Source: Zychaea mexicana
Taxonomy: Eukaryota; Mucoromycota; Mucoromycetes; Mucorales; Lichtheimiaceae
DNA length: 64,000 bases
Reading direction: 5' to 3'
Assembly (NCBI RefSeq): GCF_025766255.1
Contig: NW_026516703.1
Coordinates: forward strand, 1-64,000
Shown: positions 32,939-44,357 of the stretch, one piece after another
How positions within the stretch are numbered: the first letter of the stretch is position 1
Layout of the letters: each line of letters opens with the position of its first letter
Made by a program: the position numbers and the translations under genes
The notes under the pieces: generated by a model
Seen by the model: only the letters and a program-made list of their open reading frames with translations
What the model was told of the DNA's origin: nothing
Database searches by the model: none

Positions 32939-34785
32939 TTGTCAAGTCTGTTCTTGAGACACCTCCGCGAAAAACCAAGTTTGACCAGTTTCCGCCTGGT
33001 AATTAATTACCAGGACGAAATTTATCCTCCAAAAGACTCAGTTACTGGTGATTTCAAGGTCGAGGAGTGCACAAAATTGGGATGGAACACATGGTATTAC
33101 ATTACTTATGTAATTGCCGTTGGTCTTCGAATGGTGACAAAACGATGTAATGGTGCTATCCGTTGTGTAAACAAAAACTGTGACATGGAAGGCACGGATC
33201 TAAAGCCTGGCTGTACCTTAGCACATTCGCGCAACAAATGTTTGAAAGGTTGTCTTAGTTGCAAGAATCCTTTGGTTCACGTGGATTGTACTTATGTGGC
33301 GTACTTCGAGTTCACGGATGTCAAATGCAGCGTTAGACCTGGTACACGGCCGGAACCCTTCATAAGCAACAAATTAAACACAAAACAGAAGGCGCAGCTT
33401 AAAGAACTTGTCACCACCAGAGTGACACCGAAAGAACTGCATTATAAAAATGAGAAAAAAAAGGTAGAGCTATAAAGTTTTGGTCAAGAACATATGACAA
33501 GATGGGATATATATACGCTCTGACATATTTTATTCTAAAGGGACGATCTTAGGCCTGCGCGTGATATCCATCCAAGTCTGCAGAAGTATGACAAGTTGAC
33601 GTACGAGATAAAGAAGATCCGGAATGAAGACCCAAGTATCCTCCCCCCGAGCCGATCCGATTCGCCCAAGGAACTTATCGATCTTCAAGAAGAATATCCT
33701 GGATACGTCACTGATTGTTCTTTGAAGAAGGGAAATATGATCATTGCTTGTTATCCGCCAAAATTATCTCGTAAACTCGAGTTCTATGTCCACCCACTCA
33801 TCACTGATACCACATTTTCCGTGTTTGAAAAAGGACACTATTTGTGCACGTCAGTGATCTTCAGCCCACAATTGCAACGACATGTAGTGGCTTTTAGTGC
33901 TGTCCTTGACGGGAACACTACCGAACATTTTGAGCTCTATTTTGCTGCTCTGTTCAAGGCATTCACGTTTCCAAACGAATGTGTTGGTGTCGTCATGGAT
34001 TTTTCGACGCTAAGAGAACCGGATTTCTGAACGTCTACAAGAGGAGTGCTGGTCGTGACGATGGTATTACTTATGTCAAGGGCTGTACGGCTCATTACGA
34101 ATGAAGCGTCCGAAAACTTGCCAAGGCCTACGTTGATGATATGCATGACGGTGACGAGAGGAAAATGGAGGAGATGCAAAAGTAGCATCTGGAGCTGCGA
34201 GTTGTTCAGACAAGGAAAGAATACAAGAAAATGTTAGAGCGCGTGCTAAACATGTATCCCAAAGCGGCAGGTTTTGTTGCGTGGTGGAATCGTAAAGAAG
34301 TTCGTGGCACCGTTTTCCCTGCGGTGTCTACCTTGCATGAAGGCCTACGTGATTACTACGGACATACTACCTATGCCGTCGAATCGTTCCATAACTCATT
34401 GTATCACCTAATCAAGAAGCGGCAAAGCATTGTTGACAACTTTCGCTGCGTGCTAAAGTACGTCGATAACGATGAAAAAGCAATCGGTCATTTCTTACGA
34501 GGCGTCACATCCTACTACGGCCTAAACATGTCACGCGGAAGAGAAAAAGTATCGACGAAAAAACGTGTTCGCAGTAAGCGAAAGACGGTTGACAGGTACG
34601 AAAACGACGGTCGTGCTCCCGACACCGCTCAGATGTTGAAAAAGGCAAACCGGAAGAACTGGAAGTGTACTGCTGAAGTCAGCGATTGTGGTACCGGAGG
34701 AGACAATAGCAGCAGCAGTGAAGACGGTGATAAATGGCCTATATATGACAAAATTGCGCCACGTGATATACAAGATAGCGACTAG
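32939..34785 (+). pseudogene. Broken MULE (Mutator-like) transposase
   Basis: The N-terminal part has a Cys/His DNA-binding region (KRCNGAIRCVNKNC, later GCLSCKN and HVDC). The MULE catalytic core follows: LITDTTFSVFEKGHYLCTSV (first Asp), VVAFSAVLDGNTTEHFELYF, then VVMDFS (second Asp). A C-terminal DDE-helical region (YAVESFHNSLYHLIKKRQS) ends with a basic tail. A one-base deletion near 34003 shifts the frame just after VVMDFS, and stops occur at 34102-34104 (TGA) and 34183-34185 (TAG). A likely intron near 33466-33538 does not join in phase. The copy is dead. No flanking inverted repeats were identified with confidence. Confidence 0.8.
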
Positions 34786-35169
34786 GAGAAAAACGATGAC
34801 GAATATGATGCTTGGTGTGCCGATACATACTGTATGCTCAGATCAGGATATGTCACCAGGAGAAGGCGGCGCTTCACGCGGGAAGGCCTGTTTGTATGCT
34901 CAAGCAATATAGGGTTATAAGCTGTAAATTTGTCTGCTAATTAACATCGATAGCAACGCTTGAATGGTTATTTATCGCTGAAGGCGAGGTGGCTTATTAA
35001 TATCAACTTACGAGCCCAAGTATCATTAGTAACATACCGCAAAAAGATCTTGATATGGCAGCAAACAAGCGATTGGGCCGTCGCATGCTTAATGGCAGCT
35101 CGCGTTATGCTCTGTACATGTCGATACATATCTCTCACGTGAACTCCCCAAAAACATATAAGCTATATA
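34786..35169. other. Intergenic region
   Basis: Sequence between the MULE pseudogene and the MITE. No gene seen. Confidence 0.5.
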
Positions 35170-35376
35170 CAGTCAAGCCCCGCTTTTTTCAGGTGCCCAC
35201 AAACCTGATATAAAAAATACGGGAGAGCCTTCAAAACAGTAAAGAGAATAGCCGTATAGTAAAGTGAACGATGTTCGACTCGGTACATTCCAGATATCCT
35301 AGGCTGCAAAAATCTGGACCCAACTTTTTCAGGCCCCTTTTTCCGCCTGAAATATGAGAAAAGCGGGGGTTGACTG
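35170..35376. mobile_element. MITE with Tc1/mariner-pogo-like ends and TA target duplication
   Basis: The left end cagtcaagccccgctttttt and the right end, whose reverse complement reads cagtcaacccccgcttttct, form terminal inverted repeats of about 24 bp with two mismatches. TA flanks both ends (35168-35169 and 35377-35378). The 207-bp interior has no ORF. TA duplication with CAGTC ends fits a non-autonomous element mobilised by a Tc1/mariner or pogo transposase, which is not present in this window. Confidence 0.85.
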
Positions 35377-36714
35377 TAACTCCTGTGTAATCATCACTGA
35401 CAGTCATGTCGAGCTGCAGTCTCTGATTGCAATTTTATTTTTCTATTCGAGAGAGTACTATATAAATTCAGTGAAATAACGGCACAATGTGTAAGTCTGT
35501 GACAAGATATAATAAATGCTCAAGCGTAACGGTTCGAAATGGTATATCAGGTACAAAGCTGCCAAGTTTTAAAATAATCCTTACACACAAATGCAAGCCA
35601 TTAGTATATACCGTATATTAGTACCCATCATGTAAAAGAGCACATACAATAAAGTGCCTTGCGGGTTTGGAATAAGGTACATTCTGTTTGATACCACGAT
35701 CGAAACAATGGGTGCGTGGAAACTTATTTTCACATGAAACTTGTACAATTGAAATAACAGATCAAGGCTATATATAAAACAGGTACAACTGGCGTGATGT
35801 TCGGTATCTGCAAGAGCAATGGCGCACATCTCCAGATCACTATACACTTTACAAAAAGGTTGTTCGTTTTACTTGATATTGTAAGCTTGCTCGATGATGA
35901 TGATGATGATGACGATGACGTGGCCGTGGTTCATTATGATAAATGGAATAACTAGGTAAGATCAGGAACGGCAGGGTGCTGAGAACCTTTTAGGCAAACA
36001 CAACGCTCAAAATGAAAACGATGGTCTGTGCACTGTTGTTCCTAACATCTTCAGGTATGAAAAGTGCTGTACAAGAGTAAACACAAAGGGAATTTAAAAA
36101 CGCATGTCTAGTTGATCGGTCATCGTGTAGTATCCTTTCCAACAGAAAAAGGAATGTGTCATAAACGCTTGTATTACTGTTCATCTCGTAACTGAAACTT
36201 CGTAAAGACAAAGACTTGTTGCATGGTTCTTTTCTGGGCGATGAGAGCATTCAACTGTTAGTGGCTAGAAGTATTCTGAACCCGTACTAGAATATCTGTC
36301 GTGATAGGTAGAGCAGTGGTTGTTTACTGTTAAGTGTTTACTTTCCACCCGAAACAAAGGTAGATACATATGACACTGTAAATAGTGAATACTACTATAC
36401 TCATAGGTTGATAATGGCACTGATATATATATATATATGTAACGATTGTGCATGCACAAGTAATTCTGCTATAATACTACTAAGGTGCTACATATCCTCT
36501 TCTTGTGTTCCATTTCAACCCGTCATGTGATCCTGTGCACAGATATAGAAATGGAACCGGTAACGAGTGGGCAACAGCTTGCTACTGCGGTACATGCACT
36601 TTCCGCAACGAATCATGCAACTTAAAAAAACTGACCACAGCAAATAATAGCATAATCAGTGCAAGGGGCTCTGTCGTGCGTGTTGTTATTACATTTGTCT
36701 ATAACTTTTATTAT

Positions 36715-36749
<35 letters not shown>

Positions 36750-36946
36750 AAAAGAACCTCTTTGGGATGCAATAGCAGATTGTAAGGGTGTGTGGGTTGT
36801 GTTGCAGTGATAAGGCAACACTAGTTCCATCTGTCTCAGTTCAATTTCATTCATTGCGCGCGCGTGTGTGTTCCCCCGTCTATTTTTACTTTCTCCCCTC
36901 TATTTTTCTTCCTTTCTTCCCTTTTCTTCGATCTCAACTTGACATT
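35377..36946. other. Intergenic region upstream of the RGG gene
   Basis: No supported gene. It contains a (GAT)n run near 35898 and a long (AT)n run at about 36718-36746, about 200 nt before the RGG-protein ATG, followed by a CT-rich leader. Confidence 0.5.
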
Positions 36947-38902
36947 ATGGCTCCTTCACCTGAAAGCTCTACTGAATCTTTCAGTGGCAAGACAACACCT
37001 TCTGAAAATACAACCACAACCAGCAAGAAAGAAGAAAAGTCCTCAACAGTCGCACAACAAGAGCAGAAACAGGACCAAGCAAACTCTGAATCTACCAACA
37101 GTAATAATCCTACCGCAGTAGGACACGATCAACAGACCGATCATGACGACACGAACGGTGATTCTTCACGCAAATCTCAAAAATCATCTACCTCACGCAA
37201 ATCAAATAAAAAGTCCAAGAAACGAACGTCAAAGCCAAAACCAGTCTCTCCTGAATATATTCAAATCGTTCGTGACCACATTGACGCATTGAAAGATCGG
37301 CAGGTAAACGTTGATCACGATCGAGAACGCGGGAGTGAAAGATCCTCATTCTCTCTTCAAAGAGAATATAGGAAAAGGTATAAAAGGAGAGAGAGAGATA
37401 CTGATGCAGTATGATTATATGTCCTTTTGTAGAAAGAAGGAGAACATGATCAAGTTATCACTGAAACTATTGATCAGTTGGAAGGGTTATGCACCAAAAT
37501 GGTACGTAAAAGACACAGATAGACCGAAAGGGAGAGCGCGGAGTGAGGGTGGGGGGACGTGAGCGTATACTATGCCGTTCCTGTTCGGTTTGCATTTTCG
37601 CTAATATCATCATCCATGCTTCGGTATTTTTTATTGAACTCCAAATGATCAGAAGAGTGCACCACCAGCACCATTACCATCACCCGAACAACCGCAACAA
37701 CCAAAAGAATCTGATGTTAACAAGAGCAACAACAACAGCAACGAAGGACTTGACAGCGACGAGACATTGACAATGTTACACTTTTTCTACATCGTTCGTC
37801 TAGCACAACAAGGTTTCTTTTCTGTCATTTCGAGCTCGTTCCCCGACGTTGAAATTGACGCCATTGTCTATCTGTGCGACAAGTTGGTTGGAAGTTCATT
37901 GTTTGCAGTCAAGGACGGATCGACTCAAGTCCGAGAAACGAAACAGAACGCCGTATTCGACCTGTTACGAAAGTTGCACTCAGGATCCGCGGAGGTAGTT
38001 GGGGAAGGGTATTCGACAACATTCCAACAAATGAAAAATATGGTCCATACCTTGATCGAAAGCTCTCTCAGCCAAGTGCAGCAGCAGCCATCATCATCAT
38101 CGACAACGGCCAATGGTAGCAGCAGCAGCACCAGCGATAATACACAGCAACAAGAACAGCAACAATGGCCCTTGGCTCCACCTAACGCACCGCCTCCGAC
38201 GACACAACATTGTGCACCACCTGTATGGCTAGTGGTTCCCTTTAATAGCATGATCGACATGTCGGCGTTGTCATTATACCCGGCGAACAACACGGCTTCT
38301 AAAGTTTCTGCACCAGCAGGTAAGAGACTTATTTACCATTTTGTTAAACTAAAAAAGATGTATATGATGTGTTACTAATATTGATAGTGGGTGAAATAGT
38401 CCCAAATACGGCTACTACTACTACTGCTGCTGCTGCAGATACTTCTGAAGCAACTCGTAGGACATCCGAAACGGCCCCTATTGCGACTACAGCAGAAACA
38501 ACAACTGCACAGGGGGAAGAGGATCGTGGAAGTCGACGGGAAGAAAGATCAGAAGGTGCTAGTCCAACTGGAGCTGATAGTCAGGATGACGAAGGACAAC
38601 ATGGTCGAAGCGATATGAGTGGACGGGGCGGTGGTCGTGGAGAAAGAGGCCGAGGTCGTGGCCGCGGATATGGTCGTGGTCGAGGTCGCGGAGGAGGTGA
38701 AGGTGGACGAGGTGGTGGTGGTTTTCACGGATTCCGTCCAAGAGCAGCTGGATCGTACAACTACCGAGGCAACAGCAGCAGCAATCGTGGTCGTAAGTGT
38801 AGCTTTTAGTTTGTGAAGATAAGCTCCTTTGTTTATTCTTGTTGATCTCACATACGGTACTATTGATTTCTCATAGGATGGTCGCCAACCCGAGCAGCTT
38901 AA
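36947..38902 (+). CDS. RGG-box RNA-binding protein, possibly caprin-like
   Basis: Five exons (36947-37303, 37433-37501, 37653-38319, 38388-38792, 38877-38902) encode 507 residues in consistent phase. The first ~105 residues are Ser/Thr/Gln-rich with basic KSQKSSTSRKSNKKSKK. A coiled-coil-like helix follows (PEYIQIVRDHIDALKDRQKE), interrupted by introns, then an ordered helical domain (HFFYIVRLAQQGFFSVISSS to MKNMVHTLIESSLSQVQ). The tail holds a classic RGG/RG box (GRGGGRGERGRGRGRGYGRG) and finishes SSNRGRWSPTRAA. Helical domain plus RGG box resembles caprin-type mRNP proteins of translation and stress granules, but that is an inference. It is probably cytoplasmic and arginine-methylated. Confidence 0.8.
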
Positions 38903-39332
38903 ACCATGCAGCACAAAGGGGGGAAGTACAGATAATATCAACTTAACTTGCTTACTTTGCGTATAATCCAAAAATAAAAATAAATACAAAATCAGTGGCT
39001 GTCTGGCACATATCTCTGTTTGTTTTCTCTTGAGTTCACATAGCATGACGTTGCCATCAAAGGATAAAAGGCAACTTGCTATACGCAATAAATTCAAGCA
39101 TCTGAACACTTGCTTCTCCGAGGTGCATACACATATCGATTGTTTGCAGCGATGATGTGTTATTACCTTTTCCAAACAAATCTCAATGCCAAGCATGCAT
39201 ACATAATGTATGTACCCATATAAAATTCCGAGGTTCAATTACAAAGAGTGCTTTATTTTTCAAGCAATATATGCTATGAATATGTATGTACAAGGAATAG
39301 TAAGAAAGTGGACAGGCTACATTTTTGCACGT
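38903..39332. other. Convergent 3' intergenic region
   Basis: Lies between the RGG gene (plus) and PNKP (minus). It contains AATAAA-like signals near 38976-38985 and no gene. Confidence 0.6.
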
Positions 39333-41278
39333 TTAAATCCACCATTTGCTCCAAGCTGCCTTATCTTCATCGCTTCCTTCAAAAACAAAGTTGATCTTTT
39401 TGATTTCATCAAACCCTTCCGACAGTTGAGGTGTCTGTAACTTGGACTTGAATGTTCGAAATGCAATATCGCTCATGACCTCGCGCTTAACTCCCTCTTC
39501 TCCTGCACGCGTATGCATTGCTCGAAAGTAGTTGTTGTGGCGTGCAAGATGCTCGTCTGCTTGAAAGTAGAAACAGCGTGCAGGAACACCGGCATTCTTT
39601 GCAATTCGAATGTAGTTTGCACGTGTGGATGCTTCAGGATTGGTGTTATCTAGGTGAAATTTTCGAAATTTTAGAATTGGTGCTATTACTGCCAGCGTTG
39701 ATCCCATGAAATGCTACATATCTTTTCTTCCCTGTATGGCTAGCGACTCTATTGTACAAGCTTTGTATACTTACCAATGATAGCTGATTTGCCTTCAGAA
39801 AGAGCTTGTTGGCAGGCTTTCATACATCTGTCCCGCGTTTTCAATGTGTCCTGTTTGATGTTATATGGTATGTTACTATATAGCACCGAACAAGAAGAGC
39901 ATTCCACGTACAAGCTCACCAATTAAAATGTAACTTACCTGGTTAACATAAGCATAGCCTTTTGGAACTACATACTTCTTGCAAAAGTTGGATTTGCCAC
40001 TAGCAGGGTATCCAACACAAACAATGACTTCTGGACCTTGGTCTGCTGGAATAAGCGGGGTCAGTGTTGGAGAAAACAATGGCACTGGATACGAAAAACC
40101 AAAATACACAGTAAGTTTAGAATTCATGTTCGAAAATGGTTCATAGAGTCCATCCATCTTACTTTCTGGGTATGAAGCAGGATCAAACAATCCCCACGTA
40201 AATTCTGCCTTGGATTCTTTCAAAAAGAATTCTTCTGGTGTATGGAACGGTAATCGGATGTTTGCTGCAAATTTTCTGTTAAAAGAACAAGCCGTGTGAG
40301 CCTTGGTGTGGGTGTATACTCTTTTGCTGTCATAGATGTTACCTGTCCACTGCAGAATGATCTTTCTTTTCTCGAGGTTTCCATCCTTCGCCACGGCCCG
40401 CGGCATCACCCACGAAGAAGCTTTGTTCCTTGTCGATCGCTACATCGTCATTGCCTTCCTGTTCAACCCACTCCCACATGCCTGTCATCGGCTTTCGATA
40501 CCGATCCTTTGCAAGTGCAGCCAAGAATACCACAGGTAGACCAAGCTATAATGCCATCATCGTTTGAAACTTGTTATATACGCTCTATTCGCAATACACA
40601 AAAAAACACGCGCGCTCACCCTTCTTTCTCCTTCTCTTACCTGGCCCACAATGGCTTCTACCTTGTTTTGGAAACTTTTCACTCTCTGGCTTGAGTTTAG
40701 ACCATTCTGGTTCGAGAATATCACAATTTTATAACTAAAGAAAAATCGATGGATCGTATGTGTAAGCATTGTCTTCTCTCCCTCTCTCGTTATATAGCTT
40801 TTATGCAAATTATGTACTATGCAACGTGCCCTTCATCATGCAGACGCCTCACTGTTCCTGGTACGCTTGTATGCCACCACTGCCAATCACCGCTATCCCT
40901 TGGATACACCTTGCCGCTACGCGTTTTGATCAAAGTACTATCCTATTCCACATATGTACACGCGTAAATACACATGAGGGGTTTTTTTTTGCCACGTATA
41001 TAAAGTGCACGGAAAGTAGACAAGAAAACAAATTGAAAGGGATTAGAATGATGACCTACCAGATCAAATGCCGCGACCTTGTTCCGTCCAGGCTCAGATT
41101 GTTTGGATCGTGCAATCAGTACTGACGGTATTTGTTGCAGCCATCGCAGTTGACCGCTGCTCATCTCTGAATCTTCTGCTCTTCCAGGCGTAAAGAAAGG
41201 ATGAATGCGCTTATTTTCCTGGACTTTGCCTGTTGATCCGCTGTCTCCTTCTTGTTGATCACTCAACTTGCGTTTCAT
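39333..41278 (-). CDS. PNKP: Bifunctional polynucleotide kinase 3'-phosphatase
   Basis: Eight exons (41278-41060, 40942-40818, 40734-40641, 40545-40343, 40275-40163, 40084-39939, 39850-39775, 39649-39333) encode 430 residues. The N-terminal ~240 residues are the HAD phosphatase: AAFDL|DSTL restores the DxDST nucleophile motif across intron 1, then YPRDSGDWQWWH, KIVIFSNQNG and FFVGDAAGR. The C-terminal kinase has the P-loop GYPASGKS, the DNTN motif and an Arg-rich lid region. There is no FHA domain, as in fungal relatives. The enzyme removes 3'-phosphates and phosphorylates 5'-hydroxyls at DNA breaks for base-excision and single-strand break repair in the nucleus. A basic KRKLSDQQE start may be a localisation signal. 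The HPFF motif near the start is PIP-box-like, though this is speculative. Confidence 0.95.
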
Positions 41279-41665
41279 ACGTTCTTTGGCGTTTTTGGAA
41301 GGTTGTTACAAAATAAGTGAAGACACGCACTAAACTTTCATTTTCAGCAAAGCGGGGACCCTTTTGTTTGATAGATCCAGCTAGGGCATCGCATGCATGA
41401 ATTCTTTCCTTTTTTGCTGTTTGTTGGAAAGGACCGTTTGAATTCTAATCACTTCAGCGATGCCTTCCCCACATACATTATTTCGATATTGAGCACGAAA
41501 AAAAAGAACGCGCGGTATAATATACCTGTAATTTGTTGTCAATGATCGTCTTTCTCTTTGCTCTAAGATAACTTTATATCTTGGATCGTCAAAAATGAAC
41601 GATGATCTCTTTCTTCATATTAATCATCACTTGCTCGTCACTTGATCCAAACTACGTATACATCG
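41279..41665. promoter_or_regulatory. Divergent promoter PNKP / C2H2 regulator
   Basis: 387 bp between divergent ATGs, holding both promoters. A tataatatac stretch near 41517-41526 and tttatatct near 41572 are TATA-like. No gene inside. Confidence 0.5.
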
Positions 41666-42776
41666 ATGCTGCACATTACTAATAACTATAATAACATAAC
41701 GCTTCCATCGATTAACGAACTCCTTTTGCATGGCAAGCTTCCTACTGCTGCATCATCCTTATCATCACGTAAGATTATTAGTCGATATTTCATTTCCTTT
41801 TTATTGTTAAGGCAAAGAAAAGGTTACTCAAAAGATCAAATCACTTACATTATCGTTGTTATTAGCTGGCATCGACGACAATTATGATAACAGCAGTAGC
41901 GTTGAGCTACCACCACTGCAGGACATTGACGACTCCACGCCTTCGCCTCCTTTAAAGCCAATGTTGCCAAATTACCACCATCAGCATCATCATCATCAGG
42001 CAGGCCCGCTATTCTCAGCAGCAACTACAAGCATTACAGCGCAATATCTTTTATCCTCCCCAGGAGCTTCTTCGGTATCATCTAGCGAACTTGTTTCTGC
42101 GGTCGACAGTCCCTTTCAACATCACCATCAACATCATCAACGTACTACTTCTGTTCGCACGACGACATCATCGCCGTATCCTATGATCAGTAAATGCAAG
42201 CACCTTCATGGCCGGTCTTTATCGTCTGGCGATAAATCTGTTGCCATTATATTCCGCGAACAGCCATCTTGGATATCACGGCCGCTCCGAATCATTTATC
42301 ATACTACAGCGGATTGTCCTTCACTACCGTCGTCTCCAGGTACTGCTATGGCTGCGGCTACCACCACCGGTTCTTCTTCTAGGGCGGGTGCGGCAACAAC
42401 AGCAACAGATCCTTCTGGTTTGATGATGATACCCGCAACAAAAAGAGCGGCAACGACGTTATCGGCATTGTTATCGTCATCATCGCCATCGCCTTCAGCT
42501 ATTACTATGACTACCCCATCCAAGAAGCAACAGCAATCGGCTGCTAGTCATAATAGCCGAAAGTATGCATGTACACACTGTCGAAAAGCGTTCACGAGAC
42601 CATCTTCGCTACGTACACATATTTACTCGCATACAGGTCAAAAGCCATTCGCATGTACTTTTAGAGATTGCGACAAGCGCTTTAGTGTTTTGAGCAACAT
42701 GCGACGTCATATGCGACGCCATTCTGTACCGTGCTATCACCCTACTTCTACCAGCTCGTCATCTTCTAGCGAGTAA
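41666..42776 (+). CDS. C2H2 zinc-finger transcription regulator
   Basis: Two exons (41666-41768 and 41866-42776) encode 337 residues. The start MLHITNNYNN leads into an SINELLLHG motif, then, after the intron, Pro/Ser/His-rich low complexity. Two tandem C2H2 fingers lie near the C-terminus: YACTHCRKAFTRPSSLRTHI and FACTFRDCDKRFSVLSNMRR, joined by a TGQKPF linker, so they are DNA-binding. A Ser-rich tail ends the protein. The layout resembles fungal stress- or morphogenesis-type two-finger factors, but the target is unknown. The intron phase (1) is confirmed by frame continuity. Confidence 0.88.
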
Positions 42777-43334
42777 TAATGACGTTATTAAATACTGTGT
42801 TACTGCTCCTGGTGCTACTTGGTAGTAGTGGTACATTATCCTACTATATAGAACATACGAATAACTACTCTTAGTAATTTCTTCTACCATTTACTTGACT
42901 TTTTTCTACTCGGTAATTATTATAATTATAATAATAACATGAAGCTAATATTAAAATCATAATTTTTGTTTGTTTCTCTACATGATGACTCTTTTTTTTC
43001 ACTCGCTTGATTATTTTAAAAATAAAAAAACAAACATAGATTTCTTGGGAGCGCCTAGTTAATACTATTTACTACAAATGACTACCACTCAGACGTAAGG
43101 TACATGGCCCGATTATTCGGATATTTGCTGGTCAAAGTGGGTAAGGGAGGAGAGGATGTCTCACCCTAATGTAGCGCGCTAAAAGAGTGTTTATTATTTC
43201 TATCGAAACATCATTTCCGGTGTGTTACTTGGAGTCGTAAAAGTATATAGAGGCTTTATTCTCACAGCGAAAGACGGGTTCAGTAATTCTTTCCGTATAC
43301 AATTCTTCTGACATCCTACTACGTTATCCATAAT
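42777..43334. other. Intergenic region with wall-protein promoter
   Basis: AT-rich 3' flank of the C2H2 gene and promoter of the wall-protein gene. A TATATAG element is at 43244-43250, about 90 nt upstream of the next ATG. No gene inside. Confidence 0.6.
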
Positions 43335-44357
43335 ATGAAGTCTCTCGCTGTTGCTTCGCTTACTGTCCTTGGATTGGCCTCTAATGCCGCTGCCAGCATC
43401 AATGTAAGGTTTTCTTAATCGTAAAAACTATTGCAGAGTCAGTTTCCCTATAACACGTATATATTTGTGTTTTTAGGTCCTTACACCGTGGAAGGATGTT
43501 TCCTGGAAGTCGGGTGGTCACGCCGATGTTACCTGGAACGCTGATGGTGCTGATGCCAAGGAACTGTGTCATATTCAACTGATGAACGGAAACACGGACG
43601 ATGGACAGTAAGTATATGCGTATAAAAATCGTATCTCTGATACACAGGGCCCTACAACATATTAAACAACATTGCTGCTATTTCTGATCAATGTTTAGAA
43701 TTGTCGCATATGTTACCAACCCGGCAGCTCCTGTCCCTTGCTCTGACACTCGATACGATATTGCACCCTTGAACGACTTTACTTCTGGCGACTATTGGAT
43801 TCGAGTCGGTACTGATGGTAGATGGTCTTACTCCTCAAAGTTTCAGTTTGAGGGCAAAGGCAGTATCGATACAAAGAAGCTGAATGGTGTGTATATAATA
43901 CTTTATCATTTTTACAAGAACCTCCAAGGTCATGATTTCACTCATAACATTTATTTTTTGTATTTATTTGATAGCACCCGTGAATGTCTTGCTCGGCGAA
44001 CCTGCCCCCGTGATTTCTCCTGGCGACGGTAATAGCGCTGGCACTAATCCCACTGGATCTGCGCCAGTGTCACAAGGAACAGCAGCGCCCACGGCTACTG
44101 GTGCTAGCATGGCTCACCCCAGCAACCCTTCTGGTGCAAGCTCAGGTGCTCTTCCTACAGCACTGAAATCTGCTGCATCAGCACCCACTCCACCATCCGG
44201 TAGTGGCAGTGGAAGTAATGGTAAAAGCCGCTCCTCGTCGTCGAATTCGTCCTCGAAGACCAGCAAAAACGTCAAGACTGAATCGTCTGCCAGCGGCACC
44301 CAATCTGGATGGATGATGGCTGGTGTCGCTGCCCTCTTTGCTGCCATGACACTCTAA
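43335..44357 (+). CDS. GPI-anchored cell-wall protein with Kre9/Knh1-like domain
   Basis: Four exons (43335-43403, 43477-43607, 43699-43886, 43975-44357) encode 256 residues. A signal peptide MKSLAVASLTVLGLASNAAA is followed by SINVLTPWKDVSWKSGGHAD, the typical start of Kre9/Knh1-like domains (VTxP..G..W..G). The domain has Cys pairs (LCHIQL, PVPCSDT) and ends near SSKFQFEGKGS. A long Ser/Pro/Gly/Thr-rich stalk, likely O-mannosylated, leads to a hydrophobic C-terminus GWMMAGVAALFAAMTL that suits GPI attachment. Known relatives act in wall beta-1,6-glucan assembly; here a wall structural or assembly role is likely. Upstream TATATAG suggests strong transcription. Confidence 0.88.

Noticed and set aside
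35531..35560. ggttcgaaatgg, considered as a tRNA B box
   Set aside because: It lacks the CC ending of a B box, and no A box or cloverleaf arms could be found around it. Other ggttcga-type sites (2573, 40709, 60486, 61908) also failed.
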